DNA from: Macrocybe gigantea
Taxonomy: Eukaryota > Basidiomycota > Agaricomycetes > Agaricales > Callistosporiaceae
Direction: 5' to 3'
DNA: 64,000 nt
NCBI GenBank assembly: GCA_011319805.1
Contig: SJRY01000326.1
Span: forward strand, 44,367 to 108,366
The number at the start of each line of letters is the position of its first letter. Position 1 is the stretch's first letter. Below the pieces are notes generated by a model that ran no database searches, was not told where the DNA came from, and saw nothing but the letters and a program-made list of their open reading frames with translations. This document shows, one piece after another, positions 1 through 10,440 of the stretch. The position numbers were made by a program, and so were the translations under genes.

Positions 1-134
1 GCCTGTCAGGAGAGATAGTCGAGTTGACTTCTGCGGACTTATGCCAGGGTTACGAGACGCCAGAGCAAAAAAAGATTAACGATGGACTTATGCAGGCAAT
101 GCGCACCGAAGCTCGAAAGTTACGTGCCAAATAA
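1..134 (+). CDS. SPT5-like protein, C-terminal 43 codons (partial)
   Basis: The frame begins at base 3, ends at TAA 132-134, and is cut by the window edge. The peptide matches the C-terminus of the SPT5-like protein of copy A (end of the gene at 47353-49858, minus strand), including the final RTEARKLRAK. It is the end of the cargo gene of hAT copy B. It lies after the last KOW domain and carries no domain of its own. No disruption is visible in this short piece, so whether the full gene in copy B is intact cannot be told. Confidence 0.85.
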   Translation, partial: LSGEIVELTSADLCQGYETPEQKKINDGLMQAMRTEARKLRAK

Positions 135-432
135 TAGCTGTCAATACTACATCTAATTTCTAGGACTACGATACCACGACATTTAGTATTACCATAATTC
201 TTGGAAGTATACACGTAATCTAATGTGCATTTTTACTTTTTCTTCTCTGGAATGCCCAGCTCCATCAGTTCAGCGGCTGTAGTCGACTCCAACCGACTTG
301 GCAAACGAGCCGCGGCTGTTCGGTTCCCCTGAGCCGACGTTAGCGGTTATTGCCGATCCGGCTCGGCTTCGGCTTGGCCCCAACTCGGCTCCGGTTCTTA
401 GTCGGTTCCGAGTTGGAGCCGCGGCAACACTA
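1..432 (-). mobile_element. hAT element copy B, SPT5-side terminal fragment
   Basis: This is the inverted counterpart of the left end of copy A (47055-47486), nearly base for base. It holds the last 43 codons of the SPT5-like gene, its 3' flank, and the GC-rich subterminal region ending in the TIR at 416-432. The rest of the element lies left of the window. It is inserted in the zinc-knuckle region of a family I gag. The matching empty site is visible in the left-arm family I copy near 30520, where the 8-bp target GCCATGGA is uninterrupted on the minus strand. Confidence 0.9.
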
Positions 433-440
433 GCCATGGA
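416..440. repeat. hAT copy B TIR (416-432) and 8-bp TSD (433-440)
   Basis: The TIR, read from the outside, is TAGTGTTGCCGCGGCTC, identical to both ends of copy A and the visible end of copy C. The next 8 bases, GCCATGGA, are the presumed target duplication. Its partner lies outside the window, but the uninterrupted target is seen in another family I gag (about 30515-30525, minus strand). Confidence 0.85.
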
Positions 441-702
441 AGTCGACAAAGTACGAAGCAACAACTGCTTCAACTGCAATAAACCAGGACACATTTCACG
501 AAACTGCCCGGAACCACGAAAAGGAGCAGCAAATGTCACATGTTTCAACTGTGGCTTAAAGGGACACTATGCACGAAACTGCAAGAAGAAGAAGAAAGGA
601 AAATCCCGGGTCAGAGAAGTGAAAGAAGAAGAAGGAGAGGACGAAGAAGACAAGGATGAAGAAAGCTCTGACAAAGAGGGTTTTGCCGAAGGGTCCGACT
701 AG
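433..702 (+). CDS. Gag C-terminal part with two CCHC zinc knuckles
   Basis: Nucleocapsid part of gag. Two knuckles are visible: [14 protein letters not shown] and [16 protein letters not shown]-rich stretch and a strongly acidic tail (E/D-rich, nt 620-700) follow, ending at TAG 700-702. Such knuckles bind the element RNA during packaging in this class. The N-terminal gag is absent because hAT copy B is inserted at 433. The frame stays open upstream into the hAT end (ATG at 298), but that is a chance fusion. The homologous complete gag is at 30254-31840 (minus). Pol follows in the -1 frame, overlapping the end of gag. Confidence 0.88.
   Translation, partial: AMEVDKVRSNNCFNCNKPGHISRNCPEPRKGAANVTCFNCGLKGHYARNCKKKKKGKSRVREVKEEEGEDEEDKDEESSDKEGFAEGSD
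678..684 (+). other. -1 ribosomal frameshift heptamer G GGT TTT
   Basis: The heptamer GGGTTTT sits in the gag phase required for simultaneous slippage (G GGT TTT), 15 nt before the gag stop at 700-702. Reading on in the -1 frame from 684 is open all the way to 4328. The same heptamer in the same phase is at 40235-40241 (another family I copy) and at 36710-36716 (family II). The class of site is established knowledge. Its use here is inferred. I did not find or exclude a downstream pseudoknot. Confidence 0.7.
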
Positions 703-3700
703 GAGGTGCTAAACCGCGACCCATACAACTGAAACAGACTCGCTTCGATACCGGATGTAGATCATCCCATACTCTGAAATACACCATTCCTGCCAAGCGA
801 TCTGAAGCACCAAGAAAAACCATCCAAGGGGACAAACCACCAAAGAGGAAAGAGCTCGCAGTACCAGCGAGAATACGAACCCGAAAAGGAATCACAACGA
901 TAACACCAGAAGTTGATAGCGGAGCGGATAGGACCTGCATCAACACCGCGATAGTAGCAAAAACGGGACTGAAGACACGACGAATCAAGAAAATTCCCAT
1001 CATAAACGCAGACGGATCACCCAATCGTCAGAAAACAGCAGACCGAGTAGCGGAGGTCCACATCGACATTAAAGGACACAAGGAGCATATGGAAGCCATC
1101 GTACTCGATATCGGAAAAACCGACATGCTACTAGGACATGACTGGCTTGTCTACCACAACCCAACAATCAAATGGAGGACAGGAGAAATTGTCTTCGACA
1201 GATGCCCCAAAACGTGCAAAATAAACCACCAGACGATCAAGATACAGAAGGTGGCTGAACCAGTGAAAACCACAGCCAGCGACAAGACAGGAACCCAGAT
1301 ACCCCCATATCTGATCAGATTCAAACACCTCTTCAAGGAGAAGAACTTTGATCGCTTACCAGACCACAAAGAATGGGACCATGAAATAAACTTAACAAAG
1401 GATGCACCCAAAACGATACCGAGCAAGGTCTACCCGATGACACAGAAAGAGCTAGAGGAACTAGATGCCTTCGTCGAAGAAGGATTACGAACAGGAAAAA
1501 TACGCCCATCGAAATCACCTTACGCAGCACCCTGCTTCTTTCGCAATAAGAAGGATGGAAGCAAGCGACTCATCCAAGACTACCGGGAAATAAACAAATA
1601 TACGGTCAAGGACAAGTTTCCACTACCACGCATCAGCGAGCTCCTCGACGTACTACAAGGAGCAAAGTACTTTAGCAAGATCGATATTATCTGGGGGTAC
1701 AATAACGTGCGCATTCGGAAAGGGGACGAATGGAAGGCAGCCTTCCTAACAGCAAGAGGACTCTTCGAACCGACAGTCATGTATTTTGGGCAGTGCAACG
1801 CACCAGGCACTTTTAGCCGAATGATGGCGAGCCTCTTCCAAGACCAAATACGAAGAAGAGCATGCATAATCTATATGGACGACATCATAATCATTGGACG
1901 AACACGAGAGGAACTCCAAAAGAACACCATAGAAGTCATGGAAATACTGAACAAGAACGACCTATTCATCAAAGGACCGAAATGCGTCTGGGAATCATCG
2001 AAAGTCCCAGTACTAGGATACATTGTAGGAGAAGGGAAGGTAGAAATGGAACCAGAAAAGATCACAGCCGTACAATCCTGGCCAACCCCAAAGACGAAGA
2101 AAGAACTACAAAAGTTCTTGGGATTCACGAACTTTTACCGACGATTCATCAAGGGATATGCAAAGGTCGCTAAACCCCTGACGGAGTTGACTGGAAACAA
2201 AACATTCCAGTGGACAGACAAGCAACAAGGCGCTTTCAAAGAACTGATCCGACATATAACCTCAGCACCCATTCTAGCACTACCACAGACAGAAGGAAAA
2301 TTCCGAGTCGAAACGGACGCCTCAGGATATGCCATTGGAGCGGTACTATCACAACAGCAGAAAGGACTATGGCATCCGATCGCATTCATTTCGAGATGCA
2401 TGACCCCAGCGGAACAAAACTACGAAATCTACGACAAGGAACTTCTTGCGATAATGGTCGCACTAAAGACATGGAGACAATACCTCCTCGAAGCTCGAGA
2501 GAAGTTCGAAATATTGACGGATCACAAGAACCTATCATACTTCCGGAAGCCGCAGCGACTCAATTCGAGACAGATTGGCTGGTACCTGAAATTACAGGAA
2601 TACGACTACGAACTACGACACGTACCAGGAAAGGCGAATGGGAAAGCGGATGTCCTGTCACGAATGGCAGGATATGAAGAAAACCTAGCAGAGAAGGACG
2701 ACATACAAATGATCAAAGAAGCAGCATTCATTCGACATCTGGAAGAGAATAATGAACGAGACTTCGATTTTATGATGTTCGAGGACGAACACCCACAGAA
2801 AGAAGAAGCAGAAAATAATGAAGCAATACAAACAAGAGGAATCACGATGATCGAATCCTCAAGGATAGAACAAATTCAACAATGCACACGAAGGGAGACA
2901 ATCGTAACAACAGGGCTGAAGGAAAAACCACACTGGTTCACAGAAGATGACCACATCGTATACGTAGGAGGAAAAATCTATGTTCCTCCAGACAACAAAC
3001 TAAAGGAAAACATCATGTTTGAACACCACGACACACCCATCGGAGGACACCCAGGGCAATACCGCATGCACGAGCTCATAAGCCGCACCTATTGGTGGCC
3101 ATCAATGCTGACAGACATCAAGAAGTATGTCAATGGATGCGAAACATGTCAGCGAAACAAAATCATCCGACAAAAGAAACACGCACCCCTGCACCCGCAC
3201 GAAGTCCCACAACAACCATGGGAAGATATCGGAGTAGATCTCATAGGACCGCTACCCAGCTCGAACGGCTTTAACGCCATCGCCGCAGTCACAGACCGCC
3301 TGACCAAGATGATCCACCTAGTTCCCACAAAGACCGAACTCACAGCAGAAGGTCTCGCACGACTATACCGAGACAACGTGTGGCGGCTTCATGGAATTCC
3401 ACGAAAGATCATCAGTGATCGAGGACCCCAGTTCGCAGCACGATTCATGACAGCACTTCTAAAATTACTCGGAACAAAGCAAAACCTATCAACGGCCTAT
3501 CACCCACAGACAGATGGACAGGCGGAACGATCCCACCAAGAAACGGAAGCCTTCCTCAGAAGCTTCACAAACAACCTACAGGACGATTGGGCAGAATGGA
3601 TAGCAATTGCAGAGTACCAATACAATGACAAAGCACACCAGGGAACGAAGGAAACACCATTCTACCTCAACTATGGGATGCACCCCTGGAAGGGAGAGCC

Positions 3701-4328
3701 GCAGACGACAGAAGGGAATAACCCCGCAGCAAAAGACTTCGTCAAAAGAATGAGCCAAATACGAAAGGAAGCAAATGCCGCGCTGCAATATGCACAAACA
3801 CGAGCCAAAGACAATTACGATGCGAGACGAAAACCTGCCCGTGAATACAAGAAAGGAGATAGAGTATGGCTAGAAGCCACCAATATCACAGTCAATCGAC
3901 CATCAAAGAAGTTATCGGCACTCCGATACGGACCGTTCAAGGTGGTTGAAAAGAAAGGAGCCTCGGCATATCGCCTGGAACTCCCAGCATCATGGCAGCT
4001 GATACACCCCGTGTTCAATGAAACACTGCTCACGCCTTACAAAGGACCCCGTTTCAAGATACAAGAGCGACCATCACCACCACCCCCTGAAATCATAAAT
4101 GATGAAGAAGAGTACGAGATAGAAGAGATCCTAAAAAGGAAGAAACAAGGGAGAGGGACACTATTCCTGGTCAAATGGAAAGGATACGGACACGAAGAGA
4201 ACACATGGATCAAAGAGAAGGAGCTAGGGAATGCGCAGCAAGCTCTAGACCACTTCCTAAAGAAGACTGCGAACCAGGATAAAAGGATCACGACAAGAGG
4301 GAAGAAGACCAAAAATCGCACTTCATGA
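684..4328 (+). CDS. pol: Gypsy family I Pol: PR-RT-RNaseH-IN-chromodomain, open frame
   Basis: Open from the frameshift site, 1,214 aa. The protease motif VDSGAD is at nt 912-929. With residues counted from the internal ATG at 1089: RT about 135-350 with first catalytic Asp at 199 and YMDD at 262-265; RNase H from FRVETDASG (about 405); integrase zinc-binding H-H-C-C (about 646-687, CETC); integrase DDE triad D717, D777 (SDRG) and E813; chromodomain about 1009-1060 ([15 protein letters not shown]). Length and order fit a chromodomain gypsy element. All named catalytic residues are present, so activity is possible. Expression depends on the -1 shift. The final ATGA overlaps ORF3. Confidence 0.92.
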   Translation, partial: CRRVRLGGAKPRPIQLKQTRFDTGCRSSHTLKYTIPAKRSEAPRKTIQGDKPPKRKELAVPARIRTRKGITTITPEVDSGADRTCINTAIVAKTGLKTRRIKKIPIINADGSPNRQKTADRVAEVHIDIKGHKEHMEAIVLDIGKTDMLLGHDWLVYHNPTIKWRTGEIVFDRCPKTCKINHQTIKIQKVAEPVKTTASDKTGTQIPPYLIRFKHLFKEKNFDRLPDHKEWDHEINLTKDAPKTIPSKVYPMTQKELEELDAFVEEGLRTGKIRPSKSPYAAPCFFRNKKDGSKRLIQDYREINKYTVKDKFPLPRISELLDVLQGAKYFSKIDIIWGYNNVRIRKGDEWKAAFLTARGLFEPTVMYFGQCNAPGTFSRMMASLFQDQIRRRACIIYMDDIIIIGRTREELQKNTIEVMEILNKNDLFIKGPKCVWESSKVPVLGYIVGEGKVEMEPEKITAVQSWPTPKTKKELQKFLGFTNFYRRFIKGYAKVAKPLTELTGNKTFQWTDKQQGAFKELIRHITSAPILALPQTEGKFRVETDASGYAIGAVLSQQQKGLWHPIAFISRCMTPAEQNYEIYDKELLAIMVALKTWRQYLLEAREKFEILTDHKNLSYFRKPQRLNSRQIGWYLKLQEYDYELRHVPGKANGKADVLSRMAGYEENLAEKDDIQMIKEAAFIRHLEENNERDFDFMMFEDEHPQKEEAENNEAIQTRGITMIESSRIEQIQQCTRRETIVTTGLKEKPHWFTEDDHIVYVGGKIYVPPDNKLKENIMFEHHDTPIGGHPGQYRMHELISRTYWWPSMLTDIKKYVNGCETCQRNKIIRQKKHAPLHPHEVPQQPWEDIGVDLIGPLPSSNGFNAIAAVTDRLTKMIHLVPTKTELTAEGLARLYRDNVWRLHGIPRKIISDRGPQFAARFMTALLKLLGTKQNLSTAYHPQTDGQAERSHQETEAFLRSFTNNLQDDWAEWIAIAEYQYNDKAHQGTKETPFYLNYGMHPWKGEPQTTEGNNPAAKDFVKRMSQIRKEANAALQYAQTRAKDNYDARRKPAREYKKGDRVWLEATNITVNRPSKKLSALRYGPFKVVEKKGASAYRLELPASWQLIHPVFNETLLTPYKGPRFKIQERPSPPPPEIINDEEEYEIEEILKRKKQGRGTLFLVKWKGYGHEENTWIKEKELGNAQQALDHFLKKTANQDKRITTRGKKTKNRTS

Positions 4329-4723
4329 CCACCAACGCCCCCATCAGCATCGACAGCAGCGAGGGCAGCCGCGCACCTACCCCCAACCGCCCAAGCGACC
4401 TCGAGAATCTGGCAAGGATTCTCAATGCTAGCGACTACATGGACCCCCTCGCCATCACACTCGGCGCATATATGCGCTATGTTATGACCGTCCGCACGCA
4501 CCTCTGGACCGGGAGAACCCCTGATGGGACCGGCCCCACTGCAGCTGAACGTATCGCGCTTCGCGAAGCAATGGAAATGCTTCGCACAGAAAACCGGCGA
4601 CTTAAACTCCTCGCCACCACACTCCACCACATTCGCGCCTATAATGAAGAGCTCATTCATACATGGGCCCCGCGTGCCGCGACCGCCTGGGAGACCAATA
4701 CTGGGTGGGGACAGCTGGACTAA
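4325..4723 (+). CDS. ORF3 of gypsy family I, 132 aa, unknown function
   Basis: The start codon overlaps the pol stop (ATGA, 4325-4328), an arrangement compatible with termination-reinitiation. The protein has a Ser/Pro-rich N-terminus (1-25), a middle part DYMDPLAITLGAYMRYVMT, and a probable coiled coil about 72-105 (AAERIALREAMEMLRTENR). It ends WGQLD. I recognise no domain. It occurs at the same place, open and the same length, in the other two family I copies (25390-25788 minus; 43381-43779 plus), whose two products are identical to each other and differ from this one by about a dozen residues. It could be an accessory protein or an out-of-place gag-like coiled coil. Function is not inferred. 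Confidence 0.75.
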   Translation: MTTNAPISIDSSEGSRAPTPNRPSDLENLARILNASDYMDPLAITLGAYMRYVMTVRTHLWTGRTPDGTGPTAAERIALREAMEMLRTENRRLKLLATTLHHIRAYNEELIHTWAPRAATAWETNTGWGQLD

Positions 4724-4747
4724 GGTTTTTCGCGAGGACGCGAATCT

Positions 4748-4760
4748 AAAGAGAGGGTGA
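4748..4760 (+). other. Polypurine tract of family I
   Basis: The purine-rich run AAAGAGAGGG followed by TGA directly abuts the LTR start at 4761. This is the expected position of the plus-strand primer. The same tract precedes the LTR at 43817. Confidence 0.7.
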
Positions 4761-5080
4761 TGTTACAGACGCCGCCCAAAGGACTATTCATTTTCTTATC
4801 TTATCTTTCCCACATCCCTTATCTCCCCCATCATGCTGCGCAGCGCGCAGCCATCGAGTCATCCCACTTCCCTAGTCATCCTGAGTCATCTCTTTCCAGT
4901 CTTACTCATCCGCAGTCCACAGCATTGCGCAGCCCATGGTCCGTGCTCGAGTACTGTAATGTATATAAGGACTCCCAGATGTACCAGTAGCGCTAGGCTT
5001 AATATTCCTCTTGCCATCATCTCAAGACCACTCTCGCACTTAGTCTGCCCGAGTCCTTCTGAGATTCGTCTAGCCTAACA
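4761..5080 (+). repeat. 3' LTR of family I, 320 bp
   Basis: Starts TGTTACAG and ends CTAACA (5-bp terminal inversion TGTTA/TAACA). The boundaries are supported by solo copies with exact 5-bp TSDs at 8538-8857 and 11276-11595. It is the same length as those and as the copies at 25033, 31890 and 43817. It contains a TATA box and the conserved 11-mer AGGCTTAATAT (see next entry). Confidence 0.93.
4962..5005 (+). promoter_or_regulatory. LTR promoter: TATA box and predicted transcript start
   Basis: TATATAAGG at 4962-4970. AGGCTTAATAT begins 33 nt downstream (4995-5005). That 11-mer is complementary to the primer-binding site seen after the only family I 5' LTR in the window (31877-31887). This is the geometry of the self-primed Tf1 class, in which the first 11 nt of the RNA prime reverse transcription. 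The start site is inferred. Confidence 0.6.
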
Positions 5081-5101
5081 GTAGTAATCCAATTCAATAT
5101 A

Positions 5102-7138
5102 ATGGCTTACTGGTGCAACCATTGTAGATTTGTGGTTGTGGCCAATTGCACATTTTCTATAGTCAAAAACTTCTTTTTTTGTGATTTCATCCATTCTATC
5201 TGCCCCATCTATGAGCCACCTACCTGCTATGTTCTGTCACATAATATCATAGATGCAGAAGCTACATGCATACAAGTCCATACAGTGGAATATTTGAAGC
5301 AGCGCAAGTGGCTCACAATGCTGTTTGACAGATGGGATGATCAGCTTGGTCAGAGTCTATATGGTGCAGTCACTGCAGAACCAAATGAACACCCAACAGT
5401 TCTTAATCTTGAGAATCTCACTGGTCATCAAGGCTCTGCAGATAAATACCTTGAGACTGCGAAGCAAGTGCTGTGACAGATGGAGATTAGTAATGCCCAA
5501 AATGTCATAGCATTGACAATGGACAATCCAACAGTCATGCAAGCCTTTTAATAAAAATTTCAAGAAGAGTTTTACTGGGTCCTAGTGAGCTGTTAATGCT
5601 ATTTGGCTGGTACTCTGTCTTATGGATAACCTAGATATTCATCTGTTTCTTGCATAGTCTCAATACAATTATTGGCAAAATTGTATCATATCCAGCAATA
5701 AAAGCTGTTGCAACAAAGAGTGCTTATATTGTGGCATTCTTCACCAACTCCCATTACTGGAGTGGGCAGCTTGAGGTTGAGGCCAAAAAGCTCAATATCA
5801 AACAATCTCTCAAGACACATACTGAGACACACTAGTACTCTTTAATTCTGCAAGCTATGAGTGTTCAATCTCATCAGTATGTATGCCATCCCTCTGTGAG
5901 AGTAATGTGTTAATTAAATATCTCTTAGGCAAGCTCTATTTAATCTCTGTAGCTAATCAGATGCTCAGAAAGCAGCACATGGATTAACACCAGTAGCAAA
6001 AGATGTTGTAATGATAATTCTAAAGGACAACAAGTATTAGAACTTGCTCAAGCAGCTCATTCAAACTTGCAAACCACTTGTTGATGCTATTGGGAATATT
6101 GAATTGTATGAGGCTACTCTTGTGGACTGCATGCTAGAATTAATTCACTGCACACAGCATATCATCAACCTGGAAGCAACATTGGCCAATGATATCAATT
6201 TCTTATATCATGCTCGATACATATTCACATCTTGTTTTCATCAACTCAATACAGATATCCATGCCCTCACTCTCCTTCTCTATTCTATGTGCTGAAAACT
6301 TGCAGTGTCTCAAGTTGCAAAAAGCCAGGCAATTTGTTAGCACTTGGTATAGCAAAATAGTGGAGGTGGCCCAAGGAGAAGGGCAAGAAACTCATTGATG
6401 ACATTCTGTTGTATGGAAGTAGCAAAGCTCCATTCACTAGTGGCCAAAAAGATGGACAAGCTTGGTGGGAGATCTTGCCGATTTCTGGGAATGACCATCT
6501 GCTCAAAACCCTTGCTATTACCCTTCTTTCCATTGTCCCACATGCCACTGACATCGAATGTCTGTTTTCTGACTTAGGTGGTATTCAAGGTATTCACTGG
6601 TGCCACTTGACAATGCCAACATTCGAAGTTCTGGGAAAACTATGTGCTCATTATCATTGCCTGCTTTTTGACCTGGCCAAGGCAGAGGGAAAACCTACAT
6701 GGTGACATCATGCACATATGCACACATGCAGAAGCTGGAATCAATGCAGAATTAGCTTGAGATCTTGATGAAAATTTCTCCTGGAGACTGCCACTCACCA
6801 CTGTCATTGAGAATGAGGATGACGACCTTCTTTTGGGCCCTGAGGATATGACAGTTGAGGATGTAGAAGCAGCATTTCACAAGTTTGAAGGGCAGTGCAA
6901 TAAGGATTAGATGGGTATTGATATTGATCCTCAACTGCTTGCAGAGTATGCTCTCGAAGAGCTAAGAGAAGCATACCCTTACAAGGAACTGACCAATATA
7001 GAAAAGGGACTTGTACCAGCAACTCTAGATAATGACATTGATATCCACCACTTATCTGAGGGTTTGCGACCAATAGGATGGGACGTAAATCAGATTCTTG
7101 CACAGAAGGGGCTTGATCTTACCTCAAGCAGGGCCTAG
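5102..7138 (+). pseudogene. Decayed hAT-family transposase (different family from copy A)
   Basis: Pieces in changing frames read as a hAT transposase. They are a DUF659-like part (about 5230-5560, with YEPPTCYVLS, WLTMLFDRWDD and ALTMDNPTVMQ), a middle part (5650-6180), the C-terminal dimerisation region (about 6410-6700, with GQAWWEILPI, IVPHATDIECLFSDLGG and TFEVLGKL), and an acidic tail (6900-7138). Frameshifts and stops are frequent and CpG is almost absent, so it is dead and old. Family assignment rests on remembered hAT C-terminal patterns. I could not fix its TIRs or TSD. Confidence 0.65.
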
Positions 7139-8532
7139 AGTACCTATTGCCTTGAGGAAATGACCTTAGGATGCATAAATAGGACAGAAAAGTTTTGCCA
7201 AATTTTGCCGCCCTTGGCAATTGCCAATTCTGCCTGGCATTTGGCAAACTCTGCCTTGCTGAATTCTGCCCACAGCACTAAGCACAATGCTCTCCCACTT
7301 TCTTATACTTTCACTGCTGATATAGTATTGTCAATTAAACTTGATCTCTGATTTCAAATGAGGGGTTCAGTCTGCATGATATATATGCCTAATAGGCCTG
7401 ATTGATTTTTGCTGCCTTTAGAAAATATTGCCAGCATGATATTTCTACAAACTCACAGCAGCAGCAGCAGCAACAATAACAGCAACAACAATGATGATGG
7501 CATTGCTGTGGTTGATATGTAGATAGTGTGTAAATCCTCTTTAAATTTATGAACTGCATTTTTATTGCCTCTTTTCGGTATAAAAACTATTAGTTATTTT
7601 AGTATAAATACTCCTGCAAGAAGATGACCTTTATGGCAACCAAATCAGATTTAAAAAATCTATTAATGCAGATATTATGTAGATATAAGTTACTTTCTAA
7701 CCTAAATATACTTCTAAAATAAACATTAGATATTTGTACAAAATATATAAATATAATGTTTTTACACTGTATATATTTTCCAAAATATACATTATGTTTT
7801 TACATAAAATATCAGTTTGTATATACTCATTGTGCTGCTCATTGTGTCAATTATTGCATGCTCATTATTCCCTGAGCAAGTTGATCAGCACCAGTCTTAG
7901 CAACACTCTCAGGTTCTCTTAAACATATGTAGCATTTGGAAATGTTCAGAGTATTTTTGGCTTGCACACCAATTTGATATACTCTGGATAAAGATTTCCC
8001 TTAGCATAGATTATAATAAAGTAGTAGAATAAATTCTGGATGCCTAATGAATAATACATCAAGTAAATTATCCATTAGCTCAAGAAATGTTCCTGTCATC
8101 TAAGATATGCAACAGAAATACCCAACTTATTCACATTCCAAGGGAATCCCTGTCACTAAGATAAATGCACATGGTTCTTCACTTCTGCACACCAGATACC
8201 AATATATTTTGTCTAATGCTTAGCAGAAGATAGTAAACATCTGGCATTATAAAATGAATTTGAGAGACTATATGTCAATTAATATAGAACTGACCTTGGG
8301 ATACCAGGAAAAACCTTGCACATATTATCCTTATCTCCATAATGGCACTTGATTGCCTTACAAGATGATGTTGGTATCCATGCAGTCATAAGCTGTATTC
8401 TGAAATATAGCAGAATGAGAAATGCAGTATAATATAAAGAAAATCTCACCTTAATCAATAAAAACACAATGTCCATGTTCATCTAATCATTTACAATTGT
8501 GTTTTGCAATAGAGCAAATTCTGTTAAATATC
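7139..8532. other. Decayed AT-rich non-coding stretch
   Basis: No supportable gene. 7195-7290 is rich in TTGCC/TTGGCAA motifs that might be the worn terminus of the preceding hAT relic. 7458-7500 is a CAG/CAA-type microsatellite. The rest is AT-rich with very few CpG. Confidence 0.5.
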
Positions 8533-8537
8533 TGAGC

Positions 8538-8857
8538 TGTTAGGCTAGACGAATCTCAAAAGGACTCAGACAGACTAAGTGCGAGAGTGGTCTTGAGATG
8601 ATGGCAAAAGGAATATTAAGCCTAGCACTACTGGTACATCTGGGAGTCCTTATATACACTACAGTACTCGAGCACAGACCATGGGCTGCACAATGCTGTG
8701 GACTGCAGATGAGTAAGACTGGAAGGAGATGACTCAGAATGACTAGGGAAGTGAGATGACTTGATGGCTGCATGCTGCACAGCATGATGGGGAAGATAAG
8801 GGATATGGGAAAGATAAGATAAGAAATTGAATGGTCCTTTGAGCGACGTCCATAACA
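8538..8857 (-). repeat. Solo LTR of family I with 5-bp TSD
   Basis: 320 bp in reverse orientation, flanked by TGAGC at 8533-8537 and 8858-8862, so both boundaries are exact. It keeps AGGCTTAATAT and the TATA box. Many CpG sites are changed to TpG/CpA relative to the 4761 copy, so it is older. Confidence 0.93.
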
Positions 8858-8862
8858 TGAGC

Positions 8863-10440
8863 ACTAGAAAAGACTCACCTTCATTGTGGAGACTAACAAC
8901 AAGCCACTGTACAGTTTTTCATTACCATTCTATTGAATATGTAGATACCTGATAACATATAATATGAAGCAGGCATACTGCACATTTCCTTTTTTCTGAC
9001 ATCATGGAATGGTCCTGAGTGTAGGGATTATAGCACAGGCCACAGCAGTAACAGTAAGTGGGCTCTTCTATTTTACTAAAAGTATGTTGCAACAATGAGC
9101 AGTGACAATGAGCAGTGGAGACAAAAAGAGATAGGTAATCATAGTCTTGAAAATGCAGATATGAATGGTTGTTGTTTACCAAATGCAATTAAACCAAATC
9201 ATTTCCATAGGCAAATATAGAATAATAATGACTATCAGGTAGCACTAACCAACAAACCAACAAGGTGGAATGAAGGAAGCAGCAGTCCCTATTCAAGGCT
9301 GTAAAAATATGAGCTGTCCAAGTCACAGAGTAATCCAAGAAGATAAGGAATAAGACAGGGAAAAGGAATAAAGTGATTTTGGAATAGTTTTGGGAAAGGT
9401 TTTGGTGATTTTGGAAATATGTAGGGGACTTAACTATGATCCCAAGCAATGTTGGAAATAATGATGATGGGTTTCAAAGGGGCTTGGAATGACGGTGACT
9501 TCCACATGAAGTTAGGAACACTGGATTTCTGGACTTGACACTGCAGCTCTACACAAGTGCGATACTGCAAGGTTGATAACACAAGGACTCCACATGAGCT
9601 ATAGACTGCGAGGACTGCTGAGAACTGAGACAGTAACTTTTTTCTATTATTATTACAAACACCAAGTACATGGGTTTTATAGGTAAAAGATTTCAAACAT
9701 TTGGAGAATTGGCAAAGTCAAAACCAAGAAAAAGAAAGTGTTGTATGATTTCAAAACTGATAAGAAAAGGACATTGTCTGATTTTGAGAGGTTTCAAAGT
9801 GAAAGAAAGAGAAAGTCATAAGATTTCAAAAGAACATATCATGGCCAAAATATTGGAGGATGTAGGTCTGGTTGGAATCAGAAGATAAATGGTAAAAGTA
9901 TAGGTAAAATGCATTCCAATACCAGTGATATGCATGGTAAGGTGAAGTGCAAACATACTCTAAGAAATGTAAAGTGAATCAGCAAAACAAAAGTTGTAAT
10001 ATTTTGAAAGAAAGGCAACAGAAATATGGTCACTTGCTCAAAATCATCTGTTTCAAGCATGCAGTGGCAAAGGGTCTTCAGAAGCACCAGAACACATGAG
10101 GTGATGCAATACTAAGAATGGCAATAGCTTTGCCATAGCAAGATCAGTAGATTGGGAGTGACATATGGTAGAGGGATTACCAGATTAGCCATTGGCAATA
10201 CAGGATTGGCAGAAGGTCTGAAATGTAAGAATGTGACACATTTGGTGAAGTCTGGGATCTGGAATGGAAGCTTCACAGAGTTCTTTGGAATTTCGAGTGC
10301 TGGGCAAGCAATCATGACTAAGGCTATGGAATTGTGCTAAGGGAGCTAAGCAATCAGTGGTGATTTCGAAAGCAGGAGCAGGATTGCCAATTTAGGACTT
10401 ATTGGCAGTCAGCAGTACAGAGCACTCATTACTGTCACTT
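8863..10440. other. Decayed non-coding stretch
   Basis: Only short ORFs, with AT-rich, CpG-poor sequence. It may be worn 5' sequence of the gypsy relic that begins near 10441, but I recognise no gag or RT motif and support no gene. Confidence 0.4.

Larger units (their letters stand above)
433..5080 (+). mobile_element. Gypsy family I, copy I-1 (chromovirus), 5' part displaced by hAT
   Basis: Order: gag zinc knuckles, -1 frameshift site, protease, RT, RNase H, integrase, chromodomain, ORF3, polypurine tract, 3' LTR. The 5' LTR and most of gag must lie beyond hAT copy B, outside the window. It is the youngest-looking family I copy, because pol is open from the frameshift site to its stop. The other two copies carry many stops. 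CpG is abundant here and scarce in the older neighbouring DNA. Confidence 0.93.

Noticed and set aside
4757..5078. Small ORFs inside LTRs (also at 8540, 11264, 25035, 31892 and 43813)
   Set aside because: They lie inside 320-bp LTRs with proven TSDs and are copied with them. No coding signal beyond being repeated.
7195..7290. TTGCCAAATTTTGCC-rich run as a TIR of the 5.1-7.1 kb hAT relic
   Set aside because: No partner end or TSD could be found on the other side of the relic.
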